Shown piece after piece: positions 17,666-26,613 of a DNA stretch of 64,000 nt. The notes below the pieces were generated by a model that was given only the letters and a program-made list of their open reading frames with translations, did not search any database and was not told the DNA's origin. Every line of letters starts with the position of its first letter. The stretch's first letter is position 1. This DNA is from Streptomyces specialis (GTDB lineage: Bacteria; Actinomycetota; Actinomycetes; Streptomycetales; Streptomycetaceae). Made by a program: the position numbers and the translations under genes. Location: assembly GCF_001493375.1 (NCBI RefSeq), contig NZ_LN929757.1, forward strand, positions 62,001 through 126,000. Reading direction: 5' to 3'.

Positions 17666-18139
17666 ATGCGTCCGCGACGCTTCCAGCAGTACGCTCTCGA
17701 CGCCTACCGCGCCGCCGGTCTCGCGGCCGAGGAGTGGAGCGAGAAGACCAAGCGCCCCTTCGGCATCAAGGTCCGCCTCGCCTCCGGCGCGGAGCTGTGG
17801 CACGCGATCACCACCCAGCCCCGCGAGGGCGACCGGCACGACGAACCGGAACAGCCCGTCGAGAAGCAGGCCCCGGACCCGCTGCCGGTCCCCGACCTCG
17901 GCACCGGCCGGATCAAGGTGACCGACCTGGAGCCCTACCTCGCGGCCCTGCTGACCAACGCGGGCTCGCCCGAGATCGTCCGGTGCAGGGGCTACTCGGA
18001 CGGCCGCGAACAGTCGCCCACCGTCCCCGGCGTCCGCGTGGACTTCTGGAGCGGTGCCCGTGCCTTCCTGCCGTTCGTCAATGTGGCGCGGTCCGGTCAG
18101 TCCCGGGGGCAGGACTACGACCTGCCGCGGGAGATCTGA
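17666..18139 (+). CDS. Hypothetical protein, Streptomyces-type, unknown function
   Basis: The 157-residue protein is soluble. An N-terminal helix region (RRFQQYALDAYRAAGLAAEE) is followed by a short beta-rich part and an acidic linker, and a C-terminal part (VTDLEPYLAALLTNAG, then VRVDFWSGARAFLPFVNVA) completes it. AAGGAGG five bases before the ATG fixes the start. I do not recognise a named family. Its last 62 bp overlap the convergent kinase gene. A degenerate copy of its last 40 codons is found at 31881-31998, 13.9 kb away on the other side of the lasso cluster. Confidence 0.75.
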   Translation: MRPRRFQQYALDAYRAAGLAAEEWSEKTKRPFGIKVRLASGAELWHAITTQPREGDRHDEPEQPVEKQAPDPLPVPDLGTGRIKVTDLEPYLAALLTNAGSPEIVRCRGYSDGREQSPTVPGVRVDFWSGARAFLPFVNVARSGQSRGQDYDLPREI

Positions 18140-18335
18140 CGCCGGTGTGCCGCTGGTCCGCGAGGATCTCGCGGATGACGTGCCGGGCGATGCCCGCCAT
18201 GACCGGGTTCGTGACGCGGTAGGAGCGCAGTTCGAGGAGGGCGATCGACAACGCCCAGCCGCGTCCGCGTTCCCACGTCGCGTCATCGGCGTCCACCCCG
18301 GCCCGGAACGCGGCCCGCGCGCCGGCCGGCAGGAC
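18021..18335. repeat. Left copy of a degenerate direct repeat flanking the lasso cluster segment
   Basis: Bases 18021-18160 match 31881-32020 at roughly nine identical positions in ten, judged by eye. Bases 18261-18331 match 32019-32089. The right copy lacks about 100 bp between the two parts. The left copy covers the 3' ends of the hypothetical gene and the convergent kinase gene, both intact here. Confidence 0.8.
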
Positions 18336-19022
18336 GTACCACGCCGGGATCAGGTCCACGGCCGGATCGCCCAGGCCCGCGCACCCGAAGTCGATGACGG
18401 CGCCGAGCCGTTCACCGTCCACCAGCATGTTCCCCGGTTGCAGGTCCGCGTGGATCCAGACCGCCGGGCCGTCCCACGCGGGGGCCCGCGACGCGGCGTC
18501 CCACGCGGCGGTCACGGCGCCGGTGTCGATGACCCCGGCCAGCTCCGCCGTCGCGGCCCGGGTCACGGCGTCCCGTGCCGCCAGCGGCTCGCTCCGGTAG
18601 GAAGGCGGCCCGCCCGCCGGATCAATCCGGCGCAGCGCGGTGACGAACGCCGCCAAGTCCGCCGCGAACAGGTCCGGTCGGGCGAGGCGTCCAGGCGTCG
18701 GAGTCACGCCGTCGAGCCAGCGGTAAACCGACCAGCGCCACGGATAGCCCTCGGCGGGCGTCCCCTGACCCAGGGGCACCGGGACGGCGACCGGAAGCAG
18801 CGGCGCGAGCCGGGGCAGCCACACGTGCTCCTTCTCGACATCCCCGGCGGCCCCCGCGAACCGGGGCAGCCGCACGACCATGTCCGCCCCGAGCCGGTAC
18901 ATGGCGTTGGACGTACCGGCGGATTCCACCGCCTCGACCGGAAGTCCCGCCCACCGCGGGAACCGCGCACCGACCAGCCGACGCGCCAGAGCCGCGTCGA
19001 TGTCCGACTCGTCCCCCCGCAC
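18078..19022 (-). CDS. Aminoglycoside phosphotransferase-like kinase
   Basis: The protein of about 314 residues has the protein-kinase-like fold of APH enzymes: nucleotide-binding region GTSNAMYRLGADMVVRLPRF, the catalytic loop HADLQPGNMLVDG with catalytic Asp and Asn, and IDFGCAGLGDPAVDL for metal binding. The frame is open further upstream to 19232, but I chose the GTG at 19022 (VRGDESDIDAALARR) because GGGAGG lies five bases before it and family homology starts there. The substrate is unknown. Chromosomal Streptomyces homologues often do not confer resistance. A decayed copy of its C-terminal end lies at 32019-32089. Confidence 0.85.
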   Translation of the reverse strand: MRGDESDIDAALARRLVGARFPRWAGLPVEAVESAGTSNAMYRLGADMVVRLPRFAGAAGDVEKEHVWLPRLAPLLPVAVPVPLGQGTPAEGYPWRWSVYRWLDGVTPTPGRLARPDLFAADLAAFVTALRRIDPAGGPPSYRSEPLAARDAVTRAATAELAGVIDTGAVTAAWDAASRAPAWDGPAVWIHADLQPGNMLVDGERLGAVIDFGCAGLGDPAVDLIPAWYVLPAGARAAFRAGVDADDATWERGRGWALSIALLELRSYRVTNPVMAGIARHVIREILADQRHTGVRSPAAGRSPAPGTDRTAPH

Positions 19023-19310
19023 AAACACCTCCCGGATCCCCACCCATCCGAACGCCCCGACCCCCCACCCGTCAACGCGTTTCGGCGCGGCGAGGAGGTC
19101 TCCCCCTGTCGGGGAAGACCCCCGATTCGGGTCCGTCCGCATACCGCGCCGAGCCGCCGAGCCGCTCGGATGCCGGAAGCACACCCGAGCAGGCCCCGTC
19201 CTCACCTCCCGGCCGTGCGTCGGCTCAAGCACGCCTTTCTTCCCCAGGGAATTCCGGCCCGCCCCGGAAGATGGTGGGCGCGCACGTACGCGGCCCCACG
19301 GAATCCGTGG

Positions 19311-19973
19311 TCATTCACCGAAACCGGCGTCGCGTGCTCGCGCCACCGCGGCAGCCCGATCGTGGACCTCCAGCTTCGCCAGGATCCGCGAGACATAGTT
19401 GCGTACCGTCTTCTCGGCCAGAAAGAGCCGCCGCGCGATCTGCTGATTGTTCAGACCGTGGGCGATCATTTCCAGGATCTCCAGCTCCCGGCTGGTCAGA
19501 TCGGCGAATCCCTTCAGCTCGGGGAGGCCCCGCATCATGGAGAAGTATCTGCTGAATCGCGTGGCTATGGTCGGGCTGAAGGCCGCGCCCCCTTTCGCCA
19601 CTATCTGAATGGAGTGCAGCAGCTCATCGGACGACCCGATGCGGGCGAGATAGCCGTTGACGCCGGCGCGCAGTGCGGTGAAGACCACGTCGTCAGCGTC
19701 GTTCTGCGACACCACGATGACTTTTGGCCTTGTCCTGGAGTCACGGTATTTTGTGGCTATCTGCTGTGTATTCTCACAGATGATTCGTTTTGAGGGTGGT
19801 TCGCCCAGAATCACGACATGAGGCTGTAATGTGGTGTTCGCCAGGGCCGCCAGGCCGTCGGAGCTCACCGCCGACATCCCGATGAGGCTGACCCCCTCGT
19901 CCTGGTCGATGATTGCCTCAAGTCCCGCGAGGGCGACCGGGTCTTCGCCGAGAATGAAGAGATTGACTCCCAT
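19311..19973 (-). CDS. Orphan NarL/LuxR-type regulator with degenerate receiver and a TTA codon
   Basis: The 220-residue protein has a receiver-like domain and a LuxR-type helix-turn-helix (LTSRELEILEMIAHGLNNQQ, then AEKTVRNYVSRILAKLEVHDR). Where normal receivers have the phosphoacceptor Asp (LMDLRMP-like), this one reads VVILGEPPS, so it is probably not phosphorylated. The acidic pair is kept as GED. Codon 49 is TTA (19829-19827), which makes translation dependent on the bldA tRNA. The ATG at 19973 follows GAAGGAG. The gene is richer in A/T-ending codons than its neighbours, which suggests later arrival. It may control the lasso cluster, but no direct evidence is visible. Confidence 0.85.
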   Translation of the reverse strand: MGVNLFILGEDPVALAGLEAIIDQDEGVSLIGMSAVSSDGLAALANTTLQPHVVILGEPPSKRIICENTQQIATKYRDSRTRPKVIVVSQNDADDVVFTALRAGVNGYLARIGSSDELLHSIQIVAKGGAAFSPTIATRFSRYFSMMRGLPELKGFADLTSRELEILEMIAHGLNNQQIARRLFLAEKTVRNYVSRILAKLEVHDRAAAVARARDAGFGE

Positions 19974-20916
19974 TTTCCACTCCTTCGACCATGGGGATTC
20001 GAATGCGCAGAACCATTGCTTGTTGTCGCGCGTCAGATCTTTACTTGTGGACAGGCCCCGGGTGAAGCCTGGAACGCTTCCCTCGGTCGGGCCACGGCTC
20101 GGCAGATCACGGACCGTCGGGTCAGTGATCCGGATCAAAGAGCGGTATGTTGCGCGAGAGGCCCTGGATTGCCCCGCCGTCCATTCTTCGGCCCTCGGCC
20201 GACGGCGGGCGAACCTCTTGCGGGAACTCACCCCGTCCCCATACGGTGATCAACCCCGAGTATCCCCCTCCCGAACTCTTGGTGCCTGGTTCGGCGATAG
20301 GGTCTCGCATGAGCGTTGCCCCACCGGACATCGCGGAAAGGATCTCCCGCGTCATTCCTGGCGGGCAATCGCCTACTGGTGCGCAATCGCTGCGCAATAG
20401 GCTCACGGACCAGGCCACCCCACAATGGCCATCAATCCGTCGCGGACGGCTCGGTCTCCCCGCCGCTCACGCGGCCTTGGTGTCCACCCCCGCGCGCTCG
20501 GGCGCGAGCGCGCACCTCGCGGCCAGGAGCGGAGCTTCCGGCGAACGCGGACGGTCGCCCCACACCGAAGGGCACCGCCACCACCCGGGCGAAGCGCTAC
20601 GCGTCACCCGATCCGCCGTGGTCCGGCGGACGTGCCGCACTTCGTCAGACTCACACAGTGGTCACCCCCCAGCATCCACGGTTTCGTATTCTGCCCACCC
20701 GCGTCGGCGGTGACCAGTAGGCGTCGAGAACGACGAACTCCCGGGCGCGCCGCCGGGATCGGTGAGGGGGACACCCCCTGTCCCGGCGACCGGGATCGCG
20801 GCTGCTCCGGTTCCGTCGGGACGAAGCCCCCGGGTCCGGAACCGCCGCGGTGAGCGGCGAGGAACCCTCCACGGGCGTGGTGGACGGGGCGTGAAGCGAG
20901 CGTTTACGTTCAAGGC
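19974..20916. other. Long intergenic region before the lasso cluster, no gene recognised
   Basis: This stretch of 943 bp is less GC-biased than the flanking genes, and none of its open frames has coding-type codon use. It holds the promoter of the regulator read to the left and, at its right end, a possible promoter for the kinase gene: TGGACG at 20881-20886 and TACGTT at 20905-20910 with 18 bp between. TACGTT ends six bases before the ATG at 20917, so the message would be nearly leaderless. TGCGCAAT recurs near 20380-20400. Confidence 0.45.
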
Positions 20917-22047
20917 ATGGGTGACCTCCCGCGTCGGCGTCTGATCATGCTCGACGTGCTGGCCGCGCTCGGATTCGCGCTGCTCCCGGCGGTGTCGGTG
21001 CTGCGGCCGGACCCGGGTGCCGAGGGGGGCGCCGCCACGGCGTGGCTGCTGTCGGCGGGTATCGCGCTGCCGCTCGCCGTCCGGCGACTGTGGCCCGTGC
21101 CGGTTCTCGCCCTCGTCCTGACCGCGGCCCTGGTGACGCTGCCGTTCGGCACCGCGCCGACGTCCTTCCTCGCCGCCTCCTACGCCCTGTACCTCGTGGC
21201 CGTGACGCGGAAGGAGCCGGCCCGCTGGTCGGCGGTCGTCGTCGGCCGGGGGAGCGCGGTGGTCGCGGTCGGACTGACGATGACGGGAACCCAGCAGTAC
21301 CGGGGCGGATCCCAGGCAGTCCCCCTGGTGTTCGGCCTGGTGGTCCTGGGCGCCACCTGGGCGGCGGGGGCGGCGGTCAGGGAGCGGCGGGACAGCACGC
21401 GGCGCGCCATCGAGCAGGCGGCGGAACGGGCGAAGGTCGAGGAACGTCTCCGCATCGCCCGCGACATCCATGACGTCGTCACCCACAGCGTGGGCCTGAT
21501 CGCCATCAAGGCCGGGATCGCCAACCACGTGATCGCGAGCCACCCGGAGGAGGCGCGGAAAGCCCTGACGGTGATCGAGGACGTCAGCCGCGGCGCGCTG
21601 CGCGACATGCGGGCCACCCTCACCGTCCTGCGCCGCCCTCCGGAGGAGGGCCGGGATCTCCGGCCGGTGTTCGGGCTGTCGGACCTGCCCGCGCTGGCGC
21701 GGACCGCCGAGGCATCGGGTGTGTGCGTCGACCTGCGGTCCAGATGCGCGGAGGAACCCCCCGACGGCGTCGCGCTGTCCGCGTTCCGGATCGTCCAGGA
21801 GGCCCTGACCAACGTCATCAAGCACGCCGCGCCCACCCGGTGCCGGGTGCGTGTCGCCGCGGAGCACGGCGCGTTGACGATCGATGTCGACGACGACGGC
21901 CCCGGGGCCGCGCACCGGCCGGCCGGACTCGGCGGTGGGCTGGGCCTCGTCGGGATGCGGGAGCGGGGCGCCGCGCACGGCGGCACCATCACGGCGGGGC
22001 CGCGGGCGGACGGCGGTTTCCGGGTCTCGGCGACGCTGCCGTACTGA
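20917..22047 (+). CDS. NarL-family sensor histidine kinase of the lasso cluster
   Basis: The 376-residue kinase has four to five membrane helices in the first 150 residues, a HisKA_3 domain with the phosphoacceptor in ARDIHDVVTHSVGLIAIKAG, and a compact HATPase domain (VQEALTNVIKHA; DDGPG; GGGLGLVGMRERGAAHGG). No response regulator is adjacent. The NarL-type regulator at 31145, at the far end of the cluster, is the likely partner. The kinase is followed by the ABC genes at 22148 and 23043. Siamycin-type clusters are known to contain a two-component system. Confidence 0.9.
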   Translation: MGDLPRRRLIMLDVLAALGFALLPAVSVLRPDPGAEGGAATAWLLSAGIALPLAVRRLWPVPVLALVLTAALVTLPFGTAPTSFLAASYALYLVAVTRKEPARWSAVVVGRGSAVVAVGLTMTGTQQYRGGSQAVPLVFGLVVLGATWAAGAAVRERRDSTRRAIEQAAERAKVEERLRIARDIHDVVTHSVGLIAIKAGIANHVIASHPEEARKALTVIEDVSRGALRDMRATLTVLRRPPEEGRDLRPVFGLSDLPALARTAEASGVCVDLRSRCAEEPPDGVALSAFRIVQEALTNVIKHAAPTRCRVRVAAEHGALTIDVDDDGPGAAHRPAGLGGGLGLVGMRERGAAHGGTITAGPRADGGFRVSATLPY

Positions 22048-22147
22048 CCGGCCTCATCCGCGAGTATGGCTTCGGCCGGCGGGAGCCGTCCGGATTTCCC
22101 GACCCGGGACCGATGCGGCCGGCGCGTCACCACGGAAGGCTGGCCGT

Positions 22148-23050
22148 GTGATCGAAGTCCTGGATCTGACCAAGCGGTACGGGCCACGGCCTGTCGTGGA
22201 CGGCCTCACCTTCGCGGTGCGCCCCGGGGCCGTCACCGGCTTCCTGGGCCCCAACGGAGCCGGCAAGTCGACGACGATGCGGATGATGCTCGGCCTGACC
22301 CGCCCGGACAGCGGTTCCGCGCGGATCGGCGGGCGCGCCTACCAGGACCTGCGGTACCCGGCCCGCCACGTCGGCGCCCTCCTGGAGACATCGGCCCCCC
22401 ACCGCGGCCTCACGGCCGCCCATCACCTGCTGTGGCTCGCGCAGAGCAACCGGATCCCCCGGCGCGGCGTCGGCGAGGTCCTCGACCGGGTCGGCCTGAC
22501 CGGCGCGGCCCGGCAACGCGTCGGGACGTTCTCCCTCGGCATGGGCCAGCGACTCGGCCTGGCCGCGGCGCTGCTCGGCGACCCGCCCGTCCTGGTACTC
22601 GACGAGCCGGTCAACGGCCTGGACACGGAGGGCATCCGGTGGCTGCGCGAACTGCTGCGCACGATGGCCGCCGAAGGGAGGACCGTCCTCGTCTCCAGCC
22701 ATCTGATGACCGAGATGTCCATGGTCGCGGACCATCTGATCATCATTCACCGCGGGCGGCTTCTCGTGGACACGAGCATGCCGGACTTCATCCGGCGTCA
22801 CGGACGGACGTACGTGCGGGTGCGCACACCGGACCCCCGGGGGCTCCGCCGGGAACTGGAACGGAAGGGCGCCTCACTGACCCTCGCGCCGGACGGCGCG
22901 CTGGAGGTCGACGGGCTGTCGGCGGCCGAGATCAGCCGGTCGGCCGCGCTCGGGGGATTCACGCTCGAAGAGCTGAGCACCCACGCGGGATCCCTTGAGG
23001 ACACATTTCTGCGCCTTGTCGGCACGGAGGGGGCCGGGACCCATGTCTGA
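22148..23050 (+). CDS. ABC transporter ATP-binding protein (lasso cluster, upstream pair)
   Basis: The 300-residue ATPase has Walker A FLGPNGAGKSTTM, signature FSLGMGQRLGLAAALLG, Walker B VLVLDEPVNGLD, and switch His in VLVSSHLMTEMS, of the type found in lantibiotic-immunity and DrrA-like exporters. The GTG at 22148 opens directly into the family sequence (VIEVLDLTKRYG). Longer frames upstream are not coding. It overlaps the permease gene by 8 bp. A kinase-ATPase-permease arrangement is typical of peptide-sensing detoxification modules, so self-protection is a reasonable guess. Confidence 0.9.
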   Translation: MIEVLDLTKRYGPRPVVDGLTFAVRPGAVTGFLGPNGAGKSTTMRMMLGLTRPDSGSARIGGRAYQDLRYPARHVGALLETSAPHRGLTAAHHLLWLAQSNRIPRRGVGEVLDRVGLTGAARQRVGTFSLGMGQRLGLAAALLGDPPVLVLDEPVNGLDTEGIRWLRELLRTMAAEGRTVLVSSHLMTEMSMVADHLIIIHRGRLLVDTSMPDFIRRHGRTYVRVRTPDPRGLRRELERKGASLTLAPDGALEVDGLSAAEISRSAALGGFTLEELSTHAGSLEDTFLRLVGTEGAGTHV

Positions 23051-23795
23051 GACCGCCGCGGCCATCCGCGCCGAGTTCACCAAGGTGTGGTGTGTGCGCG
23101 GCACGTTCGCCGCGCTGCTGCTGTTCGCGCCGATCAGCGTCCTGGTCGCCGCCCTCGACGGCTGGTCCGCCAGGTCGGCGCTCGAATCCGGCAACTCCCA
23201 GCTCCGGGACGGCTTCACGCCCGAGCAGGCCGGCCTGGACGGCGTTCTGTACGGCCAACTCGCGCTCATCGCCTTCGGCGTGCTCGTCTTCACCAACGAG
23301 TACGGGTCGGGCATGATGCGGGTCTCGCTGCTGGCCGTTCCCCGCCGAGGCCGGCTCTACGCCGCCAAGATCGCGGTCGTCGCGGTCGCCGCCACGGTCG
23401 TCGTGGTCCCGGTCACCGTCGTCAGCTTCCTGGTCACCCAGCTCGCCCTGGGCCCGTACGGTGTGCCGATCAGCTCGGCGGGCGTGCCCCGCGCCGTCGC
23501 GGGCGCGGGCGTCTACCTGACGCTGATGTCCGTGTTCGCGGCGAGCACCGCCGCGATGGCCCGCAGCGCCGTGCTCCCGCTGGCGATCCTGCTGCCGATG
23601 GTGCTCGCCGGGACCCACATCCTGTCCGTCATCGGGGCGACGAAGGACCTGGCGCGGTACTTCCCCGACCAGGCCGGCGCGGAGATGCTGACCGTCGGCT
23701 CCTCCGACGCGTACACAGGTTTCGCGGTGCTCCTCGCGTGGACCGCGACAGCGCTGCTGTGCGGCGGCCTCCGGCACCGCCGGTGGGACGCGTGA
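23043..23795 (+). CDS. ABC transporter permease, ABC-2 type (partner of the 22148 ATPase)
   Basis: The 250-residue protein has six membrane helices and a large extracytoplasmic segment after the first (residues 40-70). The arrangement follows the ABC-2/LanFEG-like permeases (IRAEFTKVWCVRGTFAALLL; FTNEYGSGMMRVSLLAVPRR). The ATG at 23043 lies inside the end of the ATPase gene, which indicates coupled translation. With that ATPase it probably removes the peptide from the membrane (immunity). The cluster has a second, separate exporter. Confidence 0.88.
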   Translation: MSETAAAIRAEFTKVWCVRGTFAALLLFAPISVLVAALDGWSARSALESGNSQLRDGFTPEQAGLDGVLYGQLALIAFGVLVFTNEYGSGMMRVSLLAVPRRGRLYAAKIAVVAVAATVVVVPVTVVSFLVTQLALGPYGVPISSAGVPRAVAGAGVYLTLMSVFAASTAAMARSAVLPLAILLPMVLAGTHILSVIGATKDLARYFPDQAGAEMLTVGSSDAYTGFAVLLAWTATALLCGGLRHRRWDA

Positions 23796-23911
23796 CAGGA
23801 CCGCGCTGAGGCGGCTGCCCCAAGCCCGTGGGACAGACAGCGCCGTAACTTCCCAGACAGGTCACGGGCCGAACAGGTCGGCCCGAACGATCTGCCACTG
23901 GGAGGTAACCC

Positions 23912-24046
23912 ATGTCCGCCACTACGGTCTACGAACCCCCGGCCCTTCAGGAGATCGGCGACTTCGACGAGCTCACCAAGTGTCTCGGCGTCGGAAGCTG
24001 CGTCGACTTCGCGGGCTGTGGATACGCCGTCGTCTGCTTCTGGTGA
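23912..24046 (+). CDS. Siamycin-type (class I) lasso peptide precursor
   Basis: This 44-codon gene has GGAGG six bases before its ATG. The leader is 23 residues (MSATTVYEPPAL, then QEIGDFDELTK). It contains the Y-x-x-P-x-L recognition motif (Y7, P10, L12) and the conserved Thr at position -2. The 21-residue core begins with Cys1 at base 23981: ring CLGVGSCVD, then loop and tail FAGCGYAVVCFW. Asp9 would close an eight-to-nine-residue ring on the amino group of Cys1. Four Cys (1, 7, 13, 19) match the two disulfides of class I lasso peptides. Compared with siamycin I it has Val at 8 instead of Asn and Val at 17 instead of Ile. From memory, the reported peptide specialicin is very close or identical; I cannot verify this. 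Confidence 0.95.
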   Translation: MSATTVYEPPALQEIGDFDELTKCLGVGSCVDFAGCGYAVVCFW

Positions 24047-24104
24047 TCGCGCGCGGTGCCGGTGCGCCCTCGCGCGCCGGCACCGCCCGGAGGAAGGAGG
24101 CGAC

Positions 24105-25928
24105 ATGGAGTTCACCGTGCTTCCGGACTGCGCGTCCGGTGCCGCGACGGCGGCGGGCCTGCGGGCGACACGCCGGATCGACCACGCGTCGGGGCGGCCG
24201 TGGATCCTGGGCGACTGGCCGCGGAGCGAGGTCACGCTGATCGAAGCGGGTCCGCGGCGGTTGGTGCTCATGGGACACACCGCGCTGGACGAGGCGGCCA
24301 CGGCGGTGGCCCTCGGACGGATGACCTCGCTCCACGACGTGGACGCGCTCGCGGCGCGGCTGCCAGGAACCTTCCACCTCATCACCTCGATGCACGGTGG
24401 CACCCGGGTCCAGGGCTCGGTCACCGGCGTGCGGCAGATCTTCACCGTCGTGGTCGACGGGGTCACCGTGGCGGCGAGCGGCGTGGAGCCGTTGCTGCGG
24501 CTCACGGACGCGGGCCTCGACGAGACGGTACTGGCGACTCGCCTGCTGACGCCCGGCGGAGCTCCCTGGCCACTCGCCCAGCGTCCGGTCCGCCGCGGCA
24601 TCGATCCGCTCCCGACCGGCCATTGGCTGCGTCTGGACGCCGACGGCCGGGCGCGGTCCGTACCGTGGTGGCGGCTGCCGGAGGCGACACTCTCGCACAG
24701 GGAGGGAGCGGCGGCCGTCCGCTCGGCGCTGTCCGAGGCGCTGGCCACAAGGGTGCGGCCGGGCACGACGATCAGCGCCGACCTGTCCGGCGGTCTGGAC
24801 TCCACCAGCCTGTGCTTCCTCGCCGGCGCGGCGGGCGCCGATCTCGTCACCTACCATGTCGCGCCGCTCGACAGCGCCAATGAGGACACCGTGTGGGCCC
24901 GGAAAGCCGCCGCGCTGCTTCCGGCGGCCCGGCACCACACGCTGCCCGCGGACCGCGCCGAGAACCTCTTCGACGTCGGCTACACCACCGGCCACGCGAA
25001 CGAGGCGCCGGAGGGGCCGTCCACCTGGGCATCCGGACTCGCGCACATCCGGGACCTCGCGAAGCGGGCGGCGGCGGACGGGGCGTCCCTGCACATCACG
25101 GGCTTCGGCGGGGACGAGCTGTTCGGCCGGATGCCCGCCTGCGCGTGGTCCCTGCCCCGCGCCCGGCCGGTCCACGGCCTGCGGCTGCTGAACCGCTACC
25201 GGCTGGCCAACCGCTGGCCGGCGGGGGCGACCGTGCGGGCCCTCGTGGACCGGTCGACGTTCGCGGAGAACCTCGCCGCGGTCGCGGCACGGATCGACGC
25301 CCCGCCCCCACCGCTCCACGAACCCGACTTCGGCTGGGTGTCCGCGCTCCGCATGCCCGCCTGGGCCACGCCGGACACCGTGGCGGCGGTCCGGCAGCAG
25401 CTCACCGAGGCCGCCGAGCGGACGCGTGACCCGCTGGACGCCGACCGCACGCGGCACCAGGCACTCGCGTCACTCGTCTTCGAGGGCTCCATGATCCGGC
25501 ACATCAACACGGTCCTCGCCGACGCGGGCATTCGCTGGGACGCGCCGTTCCTCGACGACCGGGTGATCGTGGCGGCGCTCGCGACCCGGGTCGACCAGCG
25601 CCTGGCGAGCGGACGGTTCAAGCCCCTGCTGACCACCGCCGTACGGGGCGTCGTACCCGACGACATCCTCGCGCGTCGTGACAAGGGCGAGTTCAGCGCC
25701 GAGACATTCCGCGGCATCGAGCGCAACCGGTCGCGGCTCCTCGAACTGTGCGACGACTCGCGCCTCGCCCGGCTCGGACTCATCGACCCCTCGGCGTTCC
25801 GGGCTGCCGTGCTCAACCCCGGACCGATGTCCCACCACCTCCAGCCGATCACGACCACCGTGGCATGCGAGAGCTGGCTCCGCTCGCACGTCCAGCCGCG
25901 TACCCAGGACACGGGAGAACGCATATGA
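24105..25928 (+). CDS. Lasso peptide cyclase (asparagine-synthetase-like, protein C)
   Basis: The 607-residue enzyme has an N-terminal glutaminase-like domain that lacks the usual Cys1 nucleophile and a C-terminal ATP-pyrophosphatase domain with the PP loop SADLSGGLDSTS (about residues 225-236). It adenylates the Asp9 side chain of the core and closes the macrolactam on the core N-terminus. The ATG at 24105 is preceded by GGAAGGAGG. Its stop overlaps the next gene by ATGA. Length is normal for the family. Confidence 0.93.
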   Translation: MEFTVLPDCASGAATAAGLRATRRIDHASGRPWILGDWPRSEVTLIEAGPRRLVLMGHTALDEAATAVALGRMTSLHDVDALAARLPGTFHLITSMHGGTRVQGSVTGVRQIFTVVVDGVTVAASGVEPLLRLTDAGLDETVLATRLLTPGGAPWPLAQRPVRRGIDPLPTGHWLRLDADGRARSVPWWRLPEATLSHREGAAAVRSALSEALATRVRPGTTISADLSGGLDSTSLCFLAGAAGADLVTYHVAPLDSANEDTVWARKAAALLPAARHHTLPADRAENLFDVGYTTGHANEAPEGPSTWASGLAHIRDLAKRAAADGASLHITGFGGDELFGRMPACAWSLPRARPVHGLRLLNRYRLANRWPAGATVRALVDRSTFAENLAAVAARIDAPPPPLHEPDFGWVSALRMPAWATPDTVAAVRQQLTEAAERTRDPLDADRTRHQALASLVFEGSMIRHINTVLADAGIRWDAPFLDDRVIVAALATRVDQRLASGRFKPLLTTAVRGVVPDDILARRDKGEFSAETFRGIERNRSRLLELCDDSRLARLGLIDPSAFRAAVLNPGPMSHHLQPITTTVACESWLRSHVQPRTQDTGERI

Positions 25929-26188
25929 AGCTGAACCTCGCCCGCGACGTGACCCTCACCCCCATCGAGTCGGGGGTGGTACTCCTCGATGGACGCCGGG
26001 GCCGCTACTGGCGACTGAACGAGTCCGGCTCCAGCATTCTGCGGAAGCTGCTCGCCAGGGACAGCACCGACATGGCGGCCGCGGCACTTGCCGCCTCGGC
26101 CCCGGTGAGCGAGATCCAGGCACGCCAGGACGTGACCGCACTCGTCGAGTCCCTGAGCGCCGCGAAGCTCGTGGAGGTCACGCCATGA
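25925..26188 (+). CDS. Lasso RRE protein (PqqD-like, protein B1)
   Basis: The 87-residue PqqD-family protein (GVVLLDGRRGRYWRLNESGS) forms the RiPP recognition element. It binds the YxxPxL motif of the leader and delivers it to the peptidase and cyclase. In actinobacterial lasso clusters it is encoded apart from the peptidase, as here. It starts inside the cyclase stop (ATGA) and its own stop overlaps the peptidase start. Confidence 0.92.
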   Translation: MKLNLARDVTLTPIESGVVLLDGRRGRYWRLNESGSSILRKLLARDSTDMAAAALAASAPVSEIQARQDVTALVESLSAAKLVEVTP

Positions 26189-26613
26189 CCACCCCCGCTG
26201 TCGCCGAGCAGGCCCCACGACTCCCATGGCACCGGCAGCTCGCACCCCGGAGCGCGGCCGGTGTCGCACGCCTGCTGGTCCGGCTCCCCCCGGCCCGGCT
26301 GCAACGAGTCCTTCGCCTGGTCAGCAAGGGAACTCGTCCCGCCGCCTACACGGAGGTGGCACGGGCCCGCCGGTCGGTCGTCTCGGTCAGCACGCGTTGC
26401 GCGGGCCTGGGCTGCCTGCAGCGTTCCGTGGCCACCGTCCTGCTGTGCCGGACCCGGGGCCGGTGGGCCGATTGGTGCACCGGCTTCCGGACCGAACCGT
26501 TCGGTGCCCACGCGTGGGTCGAGGTCGACGGGCGACCGGTGGACGAGCCGGGTGAGCTGAGAGTGTTCCGGACGGTACTCGCGGTGCGCTGCCCGGGAGG
26601 GAGCCGCTCATGA
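26185..26613 (+). CDS. Lasso leader peptidase (transglutaminase-like, protein B2)
   Basis: The 142-residue protein has the Cys-His-Asp triad of the microcin-J25 McjB C-terminal domain: Cys in AGLGCLQRSVAT, His in FGAHAWVEVDG and Asp in RPVDEPGE. It removes the leader in an ATP-dependent complex with B1 and the cyclase. Start and stop each overlap the neighbouring gene by 4 bp, so the order cyclase-B1-B2-ATPase is one tightly coupled transcript. Confidence 0.92.
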   Translation: MTTPAVAEQAPRLPWHRQLAPRSAAGVARLLVRLPPARLQRVLRLVSKGTRPAAYTEVARARRSVVSVSTRCAGLGCLQRSVATVLLCRTRGRWADWCTGFRTEPFGAHAWVEVDGRPVDEPGELRVFRTVLAVRCPGGSRS

